The position numbers and the translations under genes were made by a program. The notes below the pieces were generated by a model. It had not been told where the DNA came from, searched no databases, and saw only the letters and a list, made by a program, of their open reading frames with translations. Positions 29,236 through 38,365 of a stretch of 52,003 bases of DNA are shown one piece after another (within the stretch, counting starts at the first letter, position 1; each line of letters starts with the position of its first letter). The DNA is from an uncultured Clostridia bacterium (GTDB lineage Bacteria; Bacillota; Clostridia; Peptostreptococcales; Anaerovoracaceae): the NCBI GenBank assembly GCA_947302715.1, contig CAMYVY010000018.1:1-52003 (forward strand), written 5' to 3'.

Positions 29236-30756
29236 CTATACCCTGTTGCTGTTCCAAAAATGAGGAGAGAACAGCATAACAAAAGTAAAGAGTTCCAACC
29301 TACCCGCAATCATCAGCAACGAAAGGATAAACGTGGAAAAGTCCGAATATCCCGAGAAATTCATGGCAGGTCCAACAGCGTTTAATCCGGGACCTACGTT
29401 GCTTAAGCATGTTAGCGCTGCGGTAAAATTGGTTGTGATATCAAATCCGTCAAACGATATTAGAACCGTGCCTATGACCAGGACTGCGATGTAAAGGAAT
29501 ATGAAATATATGATATCCGTTGCAACCTGTTGCGGTACCTTCTTTTTGTTTATGGTTAAATTGAGAACTCTGTTAGGATGCAATTTTTGATAGAATCCTC
29601 TTCTTACAAACTTGACGGCGGTCATGAGTCTTATGACTTTAACTCCACCGCCTGTCGATGAGGAACAGGCACCGGAAATGGTTAATATCAAAATAAGCAT
29701 CTTACAGAACGTGGGCCAAAGGTCGTAGTTTGTCGTTGCAAAACCCGTGGTGGTTATAACGGAAACCACGTGAAAAACCGAACTTCTAATGAGTTCCTCT
29801 GCACCAATCCCTGGTGGCAGCCCCATATTCTCTGCACCCGGCTCGTGACCTTGAATTCCCCCTTTATACACAAAGAGCGTTATTGAGATCAAAATCGAAG
29901 CGCAAGCTATTATTCCCAGATACCACCTGAGCTCCTCATCAGAAAAGAATTCCTTTATCTTTTTCTTCGGAATCAAAAAGTAAAGATTAAAATTAATACC
30001 GCAAAGCAGCATAAAGATTATGATAACCCATTGCACAAAAGGACTCTGGAAATGCCCAACGCTGTCACTGTAATTTGAAAAGCCGCCGGTTCCGACCGTT
30101 CCAAAGGTGTGGACCGCAGCGTCATACAGGCTTAGGCCTCCGATTATCAAAAGAGCGATTTCTACGATTGTAAATATTATATAAAGACCATAGAGATCCT
30201 TTGCGGTGTCGGAGAATTTTGCCTTTAGCTTGGTCATAGTCGGTCCCGGAGTTTCCGCGCCCGCAATCATTTGGACTCCTATTCCCATGGAAGGAAGAAG
30301 CGCAGCCATGAAGACTATTATCCCCATGCCTCCGAGCCAATGCGTGAACGATCTCCAAAAGAGTATTGAGCGAGCCTGACCTTCTATATCGTTTAGAACG
30401 CTGGCGCCGGTTGTTGAGAAACCGGAGCAAATTTCAAAAAAGGCATCAAAGGGATTTCTGAGAGTTCCCGCAAGAATAAGCGGAATCGCACCCACTACGG
30501 AGCTCACAAGCCAGCAGAGTGTAACGATGAGATAAACATCCCTTGCTCTGGTTTTGATGTCGTCAGGCGGAAAGGCTCTAATCAAAACAAGCCCTGCTAT
30601 AAAACAGGGCACGAGGCAAGCCAAAAAACATTTGGCTTCAAAAGATTCTCCGTATATAAGGGCTACTATCAAGGATGGAACAAAGGCAAGTCCCAGAACC
30701 AGGAACAGTACCCCCATCATTCTTGCTATGGAATGATAGTTTAAATCCGACTTCAT
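29236..30756 (-). CDS. trkH: TrkH-family potassium uptake protein
   Basis: A protein of 506 residues with about ten TM helices. All four pore loops keep the filter glycine: CSGFSTTGASVL, GTVGTGGFSNY, VITTTGFATTNYDLWP and CLSNVGPGLNAVGP. THWLGGMGIIVF matches the family. It forms the K+-translocating subunit at the membrane. It follows trkA by 1 bp and precedes the divergent paralogue by 12 bp, so the operon offers two pore proteins for one TrkA-type gating subunit. Confidence 0.92.
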   Translation of the reverse strand: MKSDLNYHSIARMMGVLFLVLGLAFVPSLIVALIYGESFEAKCFLACLVPCFIAGLVLIRAFPPDDIKTRARDVYLIVTLCWLVSSVVGAIPLILAGTLRNPFDAFFEICSGFSTTGASVLNDIEGQARSILFWRSFTHWLGGMGIIVFMAALLPSMGIGVQMIAGAETPGPTMTKLKAKFSDTAKDLYGLYIIFTIVEIALLIIGGLSLYDAAVHTFGTVGTGGFSNYSDSVGHFQSPFVQWVIIIFMLLCGINFNLYFLIPKKKIKEFFSDEELRWYLGIIACASILISITLFVYKGGIQGHEPGAENMGLPPGIGAEELIRSSVFHVVSVITTTGFATTNYDLWPTFCKMLILILTISGACSSSTGGGVKVIRLMTAVKFVRRGFYQKLHPNRVLNLTINKKKVPQQVATDIIYFIFLYIAVLVIGTVLISFDGFDITTNFTAALTCLSNVGPGLNAVGPAMNFSGYSDFSTFILSLLMIAGRLELFTFVMLFSPHFWNSNRV

Positions 30757-30757
30757 T

Positions 30758-32104
30758 TTACTTTCTCTTTAAGAGCTTCTCCAATTCAGGCACTTCCGTG
30801 AGCAAGCAGAATATGATGACTCTGTCATTTTCCATAATCCTGGTTTTTCCGTCAGGGATGATTACTTCACCATTCCTGTAAACCGCGGTGATTAGCATTC
30901 CTTTGGGAAGTTCCATCTCTGCCAAGTTCTTGTTTATCATGGCCATGTCTTTTCCGGCAACTACCTCGACAATCTCAGCCTGTCCCTGAACAAGCGTCGA
31001 AGAGATGACTCTCTTTTCTCCCTGGATAATGCTGAATATCCCGGCCGCGGAAATGTCCAAGGGATTGAGTACCATATCGACTCCCATGTTTTGAATGAGG
31101 GAAAGATAATCTTCTCTGCTCACCTTTGAAATTACGTCCTCAATTCCTCTCTGCTTTGCCGTAACAGCGAGCAGGAGATTTTGTTCATCAAGTCCCGTAG
31201 CTGTTACGAAGGCGTCCATGTCATCCATGTTCTCCTCTTCAAGCATATCTATATCGGTGCCGTCACCGTTTATTATCATCACGTTTCTCACCCTGGTGGA
31301 GAGGTATTGACAGCGCGCTTTGTTTTGTTCAACAAGCTTCACGCTGACACCATAGTCCGCCAATTTCTGAGCAAGATAGAAGCCGGTCTTTCCTCCTCCG
31401 ATAATCATTACCTTTTGGACATCGGTGTGTTTTCTCTTATCGTGAACTTTCTTGTTGATTTCTTCTATCTCTTCCTTTTCGCCGACCAAATACACCACGT
31501 CGCCTTCTAAGATAGAATCTCCACCGTGAGGGATAATGACCTTTCCGTTTCTGGAAATTGCCGCAACCAGCATGTTTGGGAGAAGTGCCCTAACCTCAGG
31601 CATAGACTTGCCGATTAGTTCAGGTTTCTTTCTCGAATCAAATTCTATGAGAGCGGTCTTTCCGCTTGTGAATATTCCGCCCTCCAGTGAATACTTGTCC
31701 ACCAAGTACTTATAGATTTCTGTGGTTATTGCAAAGTCGGGATTTACCAGGTAGTCAATTCCCATAGACCTTCTGATAAAATCAAAATGCTTCATGTATT
31801 CGGGGTCGCGAACTCTTGCTATGACAGATCTTGCCCCCATTTCTTTCGCAAATCTGCCGACGATCATATTGGTTTCGTCGCTTCCGCTTGAGGCAATGAC
31901 GTAGTCATAGCTGCCTATTCCCATTTCCGAAAGCACGCCAATATCACGACCATCTTCATTTATGGTCATTACGTCGAACTGCTGGGAGAGCCTGTCCAGC
32001 AGGTTCTCATTCATGTCAACAAGAGTAATGGAGTGGTCTCCCTCCGCAAGACCCTCACAGACCTTAACTCCAAGTTTGCCCACTCCAATAATCGCTATAT
32101 CCAT
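30758..32104 (-). CDS. trkA: Trk potassium transport regulatory subunit TrkA
   Basis: A protein of 448 residues with two RCK modules. Each has a Rossmann domain (MDIAIIGVGKLGVKVCEGLAEGDHSITLVD; KVMIIGGGKTGFYLAQKLADYGVSVKLVE) followed by a TrkA-C domain (about 140-220 and 370-448). These peripheral proteins bind NAD(H) or ATP/ADP and gate TrkH. It is the first gene of the Trk operon and lies 33 bp after the aspartate kinase gene. Confidence 0.94.
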   Translation of the reverse strand: MDIAIIGVGKLGVKVCEGLAEGDHSITLVDMNENLLDRLSQQFDVMTINEDGRDIGVLSEMGIGSYDYVIASSGSDETNMIVGRFAKEMGARSVIARVRDPEYMKHFDFIRRSMGIDYLVNPDFAITTEIYKYLVDKYSLEGGIFTSGKTALIEFDSRKKPELIGKSMPEVRALLPNMLVAAISRNGKVIIPHGGDSILEGDVVYLVGEKEEIEEINKKVHDKRKHTDVQKVMIIGGGKTGFYLAQKLADYGVSVKLVEQNKARCQYLSTRVRNVMIINGDGTDIDMLEEENMDDMDAFVTATGLDEQNLLLAVTAKQRGIEDVISKVSREDYLSLIQNMGVDMVLNPLDISAAGIFSIIQGEKRVISSTLVQGQAEIVEVVAGKDMAMINKNLAEMELPKGMLITAVYRNGEVIIPDGKTRIMENDRVIIFCLLTEVPELEKLLKRK

Positions 32105-32137
32105 TGTTTTCCTCCAAAAAGGTTAAGCCATCATTTC

Positions 32138-33454
32138 CTATGCAAAAGCATTGTAAATAGCTCGTATCGCCGGCTCAAAGTCCTTGTTCTCGACACCTAC
32201 AATGATGTTGATTTCGCTTGAACCCTGTTCAATCATCCTCAAGTTCACATCAGCATTTGCAAGCGCGGTAATAAGTTGGGCAGCGACGCCCTTTCTTCTG
32301 TTCATTCCGTATCCGACGGTGGCGATTAACGCCATGTCCTCAAAGCATTCTATGTGATCAATATTCAGCTGCTTTTCGAAAGCTGCCACGAGTTCGTCGA
32401 TCCTTCCGTCCAAATCCTTGTTAGAAACAACTACGGAGACATTGTCTATTCCGCTCGGAATATGCTCGAAATTGCAATCGAAGTCCTCCAGTATTCCAAG
32501 AATTCTCCTGACAAAGCCCCTCTCCTGAGCCATCATGTTTTTGTAGATAGCTATTACGGTAAAGTCCTTCTTTCCGGCAATACCGGTTATGATGTCGTTG
32601 TTTTCCTTATCCTCATGATGAGCCTTGATTACGGTTCCGGGATTATCCGGCTCGTTGGTGTTTTTGATGTTGATAGGTATATTCGCAATCCTGGCGGGAT
32701 GAATGGCGTCCTCGTGAAGAACCGAAGCTCCCATGTAAGACAGCTCTCTCAGCTCCTTATATGAGATTTCGTGAATAGGCTTCGGATTTTCAACAATATG
32801 CGGGTCCGCCATTAGGAATCCCGATACGTCGGTCCAGTTTTCATAGACATCGGCTTCAACGGCTCTCGCAACCAGGGCACCGGTCACGTCGGATCCTCCT
32901 CGCGAAAAGGTTTTTATTTCGTCAGTTCCCATTACCGTCCCATAGAAGCCCGGGATTACAGCTCTCTCATGATTTTCCAAAGCATGAGCAAGCGCTTCGT
33001 TGGTCTCCTCTTCCAGGAATTTGCCCTTGTTGTCAAAGAAAACCATTCCTGCGGAATCCACGAAGTCATAGCCTAAATATGCCGCAATCAATTTGGCGCT
33101 TAGGTATTCTCCACGGCTTGCCATATAGTCCGAGCTGCAGCCCTCCGCAAGCGTTTCAGATATTTCTCTAAAGGATTCATCAAAGTCTATGTCCGCACCA
33201 AGATTGGTTGCCGTCGATGAGAATCTGTCATGAATCACCTGAAGAAGCTGCTCATATGGCAGATTATGTTCCCTATGGGTATAGCAGAGATAAAGGAGAT
33301 CGGTGATTTTGTTGTCTCCATCAAAGCGTTTACCCGGGGCAGAAACGATAATGTATTTTCTGTCCGGATCCGACTCTATAATCTCTTTTGTCTTTTTTAT
33401 TTGGATTACGTCTGCTACGGACGAACCGCCAAATTTTGCAACCTTAACACCCAT
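32138..33454 (-). CDS. lysC: aspartate kinase
   Basis: A protein of 438 residues. KVAKFGGSSVADVIQIKK is the kinase signature, RGEYLSAKLIAAYLGYDFVD and FSRGGSDVTGALVARAV hold the substrate and ATP motifs, and two ACT domains lie at about 305-438 (FTVIAIYKNMMAQERGFVRRILGIL; ALIATVGYGMNRRKGVAAQLITAL). It phosphorylates aspartate as the first step to lysine, threonine and methionine; the ACT domains mediate feedback control. ATG 33454 has GAGAG about 12 nt upstream and is preferred to GTG 33460. The neighbour metK suggests a methionine-related context, though that is inference. Confidence 0.92.
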   Translation of the reverse strand: MGVKVAKFGGSSVADVIQIKKTKEIIESDPDRKYIIVSAPGKRFDGDNKITDLLYLCYTHREHNLPYEQLLQVIHDRFSSTATNLGADIDFDESFREISETLAEGCSSDYMASRGEYLSAKLIAAYLGYDFVDSAGMVFFDNKGKFLEEETNEALAHALENHERAVIPGFYGTVMGTDEIKTFSRGGSDVTGALVARAVEADVYENWTDVSGFLMADPHIVENPKPIHEISYKELRELSYMGASVLHEDAIHPARIANIPINIKNTNEPDNPGTVIKAHHEDKENNDIITGIAGKKDFTVIAIYKNMMAQERGFVRRILGILEDFDCNFEHIPSGIDNVSVVVSNKDLDGRIDELVAAFEKQLNIDHIECFEDMALIATVGYGMNRRKGVAAQLITALANADVNLRMIEQGSSEINIIVGVENKDFEPAIRAIYNAFA

Positions 33455-33490
33455 TTTCACACACTCTCTTTCATAATTTAATTAATTTTT

Positions 33491-34666
33491 CTACAGCTCT
33501 GTCTTGAGCTCCTCAACCTTGTCGAGTCTTTCCCAAGGAAGATCAAGATCGGTTCTTCCAAAATGACCGTATGACGCAGTTTGTCTGTAGATCGGACGGC
33601 GAAGGTCCAGATTCTTGATAATCGCTGCTGGTCTGAAATCAAAATGCTTGTCGATGATTTCCGCCAGTTTTTCGTCCGATACCTTGCCTGTTCCAAACGT
33701 ATCAACCATTATGGATACCGGCTTTGCAACACCGATCGCATAGGAAAGCTGGATTTCGCATCTGTCGGCAAGTCCTGCAGCAACCAAATTCTTCGCTGCA
33801 TGTCTTGCGGCATAGGTCGCCGAGCGGTCAACCTTGGTTGGATCCTTCCCGGAGAAGCATCCGCCACCATGTCTCGCATAGCCACCATAAGTATCAACAA
33901 TTATTTTTCTACCGGTTAGTCCGGAATCCCCATGCGGTCCACCTATTACAAATCTTCCTGTAGGATTCACGTAGTATTTGGTGTCGGCATCAAGAAGATT
34001 CTCCGGAATGACAGCCTTGATGATTTTCTCTATTACGTCTTCTCTTATCTGCTCCTGTGTGACGTCAGGGTCATGTTGAGTGGAAACTACAACCGTATCT
34101 ATTCTTTTAACCTCGTCCCCATCGTATTCAACGGTTACCTGGCTCTTTCCGTCCGGTCTAAGATAAGGAAGCGTACCGTTCTTTCTGAGCTCAGCCAGCT
34201 TCAGCGTAATCTTGTGAGCTGTAGCTATCGGCATCGGCATTAATTCGGGAGTTTCGTTGCATGCATAGCCAAACATCATTCCCTGATCGCCTGCTCCCAC
34301 TTGATCGGCCTCGTCCTTTTCCTGTCCGCGGTTTTCCAGAGCGTCATCAACGCCCATCGCTATATCTGCAGACTGCTCGTCTATCGCAGAAAGAACAGCA
34401 CAGGTGTGTCCATCAAAGCCATATTCGCCCTTGTCATATCCAATATCCTTTATGACCTGTCTCACAACACGGGGGATATCGATATAGCATTTGGTGCTGA
34501 TTTCACCCATAACCATAGCATATCCCGTGGTTGCTGTAGTCTCACAGGCAACTCTGCCCATCGGATCTTTTGATAAAATTTCATCAAGAATAGCGTCTGA
34601 GATTTGATCGCAGACCTTATCAGGATGACCTTCAGTTACTGATTCAGATGTAAAATATTTTTTCAT
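33491..34666 (-). CDS. metK: S-adenosylmethionine synthetase
   Basis: A protein of 391 residues. Landmarks include [24 protein letters not shown], the ATP-site [16 protein letters not shown], and [17 protein letters not shown], with [24 protein letters not shown] between them. It makes S-adenosylmethionine from methionine and ATP as a cytoplasmic tetramer. ATG 34666 has AAGGTGG 5 nt upstream; an in-frame start at 34675 would overlap that site. It heads the long minus-strand run and is divergent from the 417-residue gene. No SAM riboswitch fits in the 121-bp gap. Confidence 0.97.
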   Translation of the reverse strand: MKKYFTSESVTEGHPDKVCDQISDAILDEILSKDPMGRVACETTATTGYAMVMGEISTKCYIDIPRVVRQVIKDIGYDKGEYGFDGHTCAVLSAIDEQSADIAMGVDDALENRGQEKDEADQVGAGDQGMMFGYACNETPELMPMPIATAHKITLKLAELRKNGTLPYLRPDGKSQVTVEYDGDEVKRIDTVVVSTQHDPDVTQEQIREDVIEKIIKAVIPENLLDADTKYYVNPTGRFVIGGPHGDSGLTGRKIIVDTYGGYARHGGGCFSGKDPTKVDRSATYAARHAAKNLVAAGLADRCEIQLSYAIGVAKPVSIMVDTFGTGKVSDEKLAEIIDKHFDFRPAAIIKNLDLRRPIYRQTASYGHFGRTDLDLPWERLDKVEELKTEL

Positions 34667-34686
34667 TTCAACCACCTTGTTGTATA

Positions 34687-34692
34687 ATTATA
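34687..34692 (-). promoter_or_regulatory. probable -10 box of metK
   Basis: A perfect TATAAT on the minus strand lies 21 bp before the metK start. The -35 position is poor (GTATAA at a 17-bp spacing), so promoter assignment is tentative. A TATAAT also reads on the plus strand at 34683-34688 toward the divergent gene. Confidence 0.4.
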
Positions 34693-34787
34693 TCAATACT
34701 TTAAACGATTTATACATGATACTACAGTGATACCCTAAAAGCAAACGTATAATCAATAAAAGGTCCGACCGGAAGATTAGAAAACAA

Positions 34788-36041
34788 ATGACTGAATCAA
34801 TTAATCCAAATTTTAGCATAGTGAGAGGCGACCTCCCCATAAGTCCGGGAATCTCAGGCGGCGACTTTGTTAAAGCAGAGGTTACCGATACGAGGCTTAT
34901 GGGCGTTGTCGGAGTTCATATAATACGCCAAAACGAAATAGGAGAATTCCACCAACTTTTTTACCTGGATTTTGAGGAATACGGAATCGATGACTACCGT
35001 GGATTTCAGCTTTCAAACGATAAATCCTTGCTCTCTTCCATTGCGTCAAGCTTCGATGACGTGAAGCTCGACATGGCGGAATTATTCGGCGGTCTCGGCG
35101 GAGTATGGATAGAAATCGATGAACGCGAAGCCATCTATCTCATAAACGACGCCTTTGTTCTCAACAAGAAATATCAATCCGAACTTCCTGAATCCATTGA
35201 CGAATTTATTCCGATTTTGGAGAATCCAAGCATTCTATCCGAGAGTGAAAAGACCGCATTATGGCATAAAATCTGTCCAAGCCCGGAAAACGACTATGAG
35301 GTCATAAATTATTTCATTATGAGGTCCGCGGCTATGGATTCCCCCGGAGTAGATTTCCTTTCGGCGCCCGAACACGATTTCTCACTCATCAAAATGGAAG
35401 AGCCCGGAACACTCTATAGAAATGAAATTACTAATTCAGAAACTGCAAATAATTCGGTTGCGTCAGTTCGGGAATATGTAACAAAGTCGATTATTTCGGA
35501 TGATACGGGTTTCAGATTGATTCTCGGAGAAATCTCAGTAGCCGGGCCCTGGGTTACATCTTTTAAGTGCAAAGAAGATATGAGAATATCGCCCTGGGAG
35601 ACCTCTATAATCATGGCGCAAAACGAGTTTGTATGTCTACTGAAACTTAAGGGCTCTGACTCAGCATCTCGCCTTACGGACATAATTAAAACCCTCTATG
35701 ACAATGCAGAGATGCATCCGCATCCTGGTGGGAATCTATTTATGATTCTCAGGAAGGATAATCGCCATGTCGCAAGAGATGTATACCGATTGGATAACGA
35801 TGTTTTGGTGTCCATATTCGTTAGACAAAACGGAGAAGTTGCAGTTGCGGGCAGCAACGTGGATTTAGTTCAGCGATACGAACGGGTAATCAAGGAATTG
35901 GCGCGCGGAAATAATTTTTCCGTCATTGACTCCGGACGATTTGCATTCCCCGATGCAACACTTGTTCATTATATAAGAGAGGACTATGGGGAGTTTGATA
36001 GTTTTTTGGAATTTATACAATTTTTAAGCAACAAAGAATGA
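34788..36041 (+). CDS. conserved-looking protein of unknown function
   Basis: A soluble-looking protein of 417 residues, acidic, with no signal peptide, TM segment or motif that I recognise. It is mixed alpha/beta, with hydrophobic strands such as LMGVVGVHIIRQ, GVWIEIDEREAIYLIND and NLFMILRKDNRHVARDVYRLDNDVLVSIFVRQNGEVAVAGS. Codon use matches the surrounding housekeeping genes. It is transcribed away from metK and ends directly before the 330-bp gap carrying DnaA boxes. Function cannot be assigned. Confidence 0.75.
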   Translation: MTESINPNFSIVRGDLPISPGISGGDFVKAEVTDTRLMGVVGVHIIRQNEIGEFHQLFYLDFEEYGIDDYRGFQLSNDKSLLSSIASSFDDVKLDMAELFGGLGGVWIEIDEREAIYLINDAFVLNKKYQSELPESIDEFIPILENPSILSESEKTALWHKICPSPENDYEVINYFIMRSAAMDSPGVDFLSAPEHDFSLIKMEEPGTLYRNEITNSETANNSVASVREYVTKSIISDDTGFRLILGEISVAGPWVTSFKCKEDMRISPWETSIIMAQNEFVCLLKLKGSDSASRLTDIIKTLYDNAEMHPHPGGNLFMILRKDNRHVARDVYRLDNDVLVSIFVRQNGEVAVAGSNVDLVQRYERVIKELARGNNFSVIDSGRFAFPDATLVHYIREDYGEFDSFLEFIQFLSNKE

Positions 36042-36125
36042 ATGCGTTTTATGTCAACCAGCGTTCTTTTTTGGGGGTGGGTTTTTCAACATATCGGAAT
36101 CGTCACTTTTCAACAAAAACCGAAC

Positions 36126-36256
36126 TTATCCACAGGTCTCGTGAAAATCGTATACGATTTTTTACCAGTCAATATGTGGATAATTCACGGAATGAAAGCA
36201 TTTAAAAATCAAGGATTTCACCGATTTCTTTTTTTGTCAAGAGGAACTTATCCACA
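36126..36256. other. cluster of three perfect DnaA boxes (candidate origin or DnaA-binding region)
   Basis: TTATCCACA occurs at 36126-36134 (+) and 36248-36256 (+), and its reverse complement TGTGGATAA at 36175-36183, within 131 bp of AT-rich noncoding DNA. A perfect 16-bp palindrome lies between boxes 1 and 2 (36145-36160, centre TCGTATACGA). T-rich tracts surround the third box, for example 36228-36238. The gap 36042-36372 holds no convincing gene; one 84-codon reading frame in it has no family resemblance. Confidence 0.6.
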
Positions 36257-36372
36257 GATTTTACAAGCTAAAACGCTTCTTCTTGTTCGCAAGTAAAAAA
36301 ATGTAAAACTGCTTTTCTCAGAACATGAAAAGCCGAAAAATAAGCCATATTATTTACTGGATGGAGAAAAAA

Positions 36373-37710
36373 ATGGTAACAAAAAAAATATATCAAGACA
36401 ATCGAAATTTGTATATTTTACAAACAGAAATAGTTGACGCTTTAGTCGACGAAAGGAATAAGGACGATCTTCTTCTCGTCTTTAAGGAAACCATTTTCTT
36501 TCCCGGAGGCGGCGGGCAAAGCTGTGATGTTGGGATTGTAGAAATATTAAACCCCGATGTTACTAACTCCGATGACAATGCTGAGAAAGATAAATGTGAG
36601 ATCGTCGTTTCCGAGACTTTTGAAGCGGATGGAGAAATATTCCACCGTGTCAAGGATGGAGCCTCCCTGCTTAAAAGTATGAATATCGCACCGAGAATGA
36701 AGTGTAGGCTTGAGATCGACTGGGACAGGCGTTTTGACAATATGCAAAGACATTGCGGAGAGCACATACTGTCCGGCGTATTTTATGACCTGTATGGCGG
36801 CGTAAATCGCGGTTTCCACATGGGTGACGACTATATGACAATTGATATTAGCCTGGAGGATAATCCCGAGTTTAAGGACAAGGAGGTCACTTGGGACATG
36901 GCCCTGGCGGCTGAGCTTAGGACAAACGAGATCATTTGGAGCGACCTGCCTGTGGTCCCTCACCACTTTGATACAAGGGAAGAAGCATCAAAAATGCCGT
37001 TAAGGAAGGCTCTTGCCATAGATGAGGACATTACAATAGTTACTATCGGCGACCCTTCAAATCCGGCTGATTCGGTCGCTTGCTGCGGCACCCACCCTCA
37101 TACGACCGGGCAAGTTGGAATGCTGAAGATCTATAAGGTGGAGCCAAATAAAGGTATGTATAGGATTTTCTTTGAAGCCGGAAAACGTGCCCTCATGGGA
37201 TACCGCGAGCGTTTCGACATACTTTCCAAGCTTGAAAAAGACCTGTCCGCAGGAGTTCCGGATTTAATGGAAAAGTATAGAGCGAAGCAGGATAAGCAAA
37301 AGGAAGTTCGCGACAGACTCTATCACCTTACCAAGGCGGTAATAGAAAGCGAACAAAATAAAATCCTCGGCGCCGCTCCTTCGCAAGCTGCGAAGCAAGA
37401 AGACTCCAAGGATATAAGCGTATCCACGCCAGATTATAGATATAGCATTCTTTCCCTTGATGACCTTATTGAACTGGGACGTGGGTTGACGGGCAAGCTT
37501 GCCAACTTTGATGTCCTGTTTATCGTTCATGAACCCACAAATACCCTACTTCTTTTCTCGGATTCAAAGGACTGTGGAAAACTTGTCAAGGAAAACGCAT
37601 CTGTTTTTAACGGCAAAGGAGGCGGAAACCAGACCTTTGCTCGTGCAATATTTAACCGCACAGACGACCTTGATATGTTCATCGATGCGGTTAAAAAACT
37701 AATTAGGTGA
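36373..37710 (+). CDS. alanyl-tRNA editing protein, long AlaX form
   Basis: A protein of 445 residues. The N-terminal beta-barrel has FFPGGGGQSCDVG, equivalent to the GGG/Q motif of AlaRS editing domains. Zinc ligands are the HxxxH of MQRHCGEHILSG near residue 130 and the CxxxH in ACCGTHPHTTGQVG near residue 240. A coiled region (about 270-350) leads to a DHHA1-like C-terminal domain with VFNGKGGGNQTFARA. It hydrolyses mischarged Ser- or Gly-tRNA(Ala) in trans. ATG 36373 is chosen because GGAG lies 6 nt upstream; ATGs at 36325 and 36361 lack a site. It is monocistronic, followed by a short GC-rich palindrome and a T run. Confidence 0.88.
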   Translation: MVTKKIYQDNRNLYILQTEIVDALVDERNKDDLLLVFKETIFFPGGGGQSCDVGIVEILNPDVTNSDDNAEKDKCEIVVSETFEADGEIFHRVKDGASLLKSMNIAPRMKCRLEIDWDRRFDNMQRHCGEHILSGVFYDLYGGVNRGFHMGDDYMTIDISLEDNPEFKDKEVTWDMALAAELRTNEIIWSDLPVVPHHFDTREEASKMPLRKALAIDEDITIVTIGDPSNPADSVACCGTHPHTTGQVGMLKIYKVEPNKGMYRIFFEAGKRALMGYRERFDILSKLEKDLSAGVPDLMEKYRAKQDKQKEVRDRLYHLTKAVIESEQNKILGAAPSQAAKQEDSKDISVSTPDYRYSILSLDDLIELGRGLTGKLANFDVLFIVHEPTNTLLLFSDSKDCGKLVKENASVFNGKGGGNQTFARAIFNRTDDLDMFIDAVKKLIR

Positions 37711-37725
37711 ATCGATTCCTGATTT

Positions 37726-37742
37726 GGGCAGCTGCCCTTTTA
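37726..37742 (+). terminator. possible short terminator after the AlaX gene
   Basis: The palindrome GGGCAGCTGCCC is followed by TTTT, 16 bp after the AlaX stop and at the 3' edge of hsp20. The loop would be very short, so this is only a weak candidate; it could serve both strands. Confidence 0.35.
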
Positions 37743-38174
37743 TCAGTCTTCGATTGTGATATATTTTGATTCTTCGATCTGAGGTTTAGCTTCCTTCTTC
37801 GGAACATTTACGCTAAGGACGCCATTATTGAATTTTGCTTTAATGTCTTCCTCTTTGAGGTGTTCGCCAACATAGAAGCTTCTTTCGCAAGTTCCCTGGA
37901 AGCGCTCCCTGCGGATATACTTTCCGTTCTCGTCTTTTTCGTCATTCTCGGTCTTTGTAGATGCGGAAACCTTCAGTACACCATCCTTTAGCTGAAGCTT
38001 AACATCTTCCTTCTTGAATCCCGGAAGGTCCATATCAAGTTCAAAATGATCTCCGGCATCCTTGACGTCGCTCTTCATAAGCGTACCTGTGCTCTTTGTT
38101 GTCACAGTCGGAAAATCCATAAAATCGTTGAAATCATCAAAGAAATTGTTTCTAAATACACTTGGGAATAACAT
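37743..38174 (-). CDS. Hsp20/alpha-crystallin small heat shock protein
   Basis: A protein of 143 residues. The alpha-crystallin domain (about 32-135) runs from DVKDAGDHFELDMDLPGFKKEDVKLQLKDGVLKVSAS to the end of the fold, and FNNGVLSVNVPKKE contains the family GVLxxxxPK motif. The short Phe/Asp-rich N-terminus MLFPSVFRNNFFDDFNDFMDF is typical. It is an ATP-independent holdase chaperone. ATG 38174 has AGGAGG 7 nt upstream, preferred to an upstream in-frame ATG at 38198. It is driven by a strong sigma-A-like promoter whose -35 lies inside a CIRCE operator, so HrcA repression is expected. Confidence 0.94.
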   Translation of the reverse strand: MLFPSVFRNNFFDDFNDFMDFPTVTTKSTGTLMKSDVKDAGDHFELDMDLPGFKKEDVKLQLKDGVLKVSASTKTENDEKDENGKYIRRERFQGTCERSFYVGEHLKEEDIKAKFNNGVLSVNVPKKEAKPQIEESKYITIED

Positions 38175-38251
38175 GTCAATACCTCCTATTATCTCCATTA
38201 TGCATCCACCTGATAACGAAGGCGAATGTGTAAATTATCTTTTGCAGCATG

Positions 38252-38279
38252 ATTATATCATTTTTGTTAGCACTGTCAA
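38252..38279 (-). promoter_or_regulatory. sigma-A-type promoter of hsp20
   Basis: On the minus strand a perfect -35 TTGACA (38274-38279) and a perfect -10 TATAAT (38252-38257) are separated by 16 bp. The -35 box overlaps the CIRCE element, which explains repression by HrcA occlusion. Confidence 0.85.
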
Positions 38280-38293
38280 GCGGTGAGTGCTAA
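38267..38293. promoter_or_regulatory. CIRCE operator (HrcA binding site)
   Basis: TTAGCACTG-N9-GAGTGCTAA, matching the CIRCE consensus TTAGCACTC-N9-GAGTGCTAA with one mismatch and exact spacing. HrcA represses groE and dnaK operons through CIRCE; here it controls hsp20. Confidence 0.92.
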
Positions 38294-38365
38294 CCGCTAC
38301 ATAATCTATTTACCACGAGGTATTTCAGTTAAACACAAATTATTTCAAATAATTTTTCGCTTGAT

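Noticed and set aside
33491..34787. SAM riboswitch upstream of metK
   Set aside because: The 121-bp gap is too short and shows no SAM aptamer blocks.
36042..36296. 84-codon plus-strand reading frame in the DnaA-box gap
   Set aside because: It has no ribosome site of its own, starts directly at the previous stop and its composition is not protein-like.
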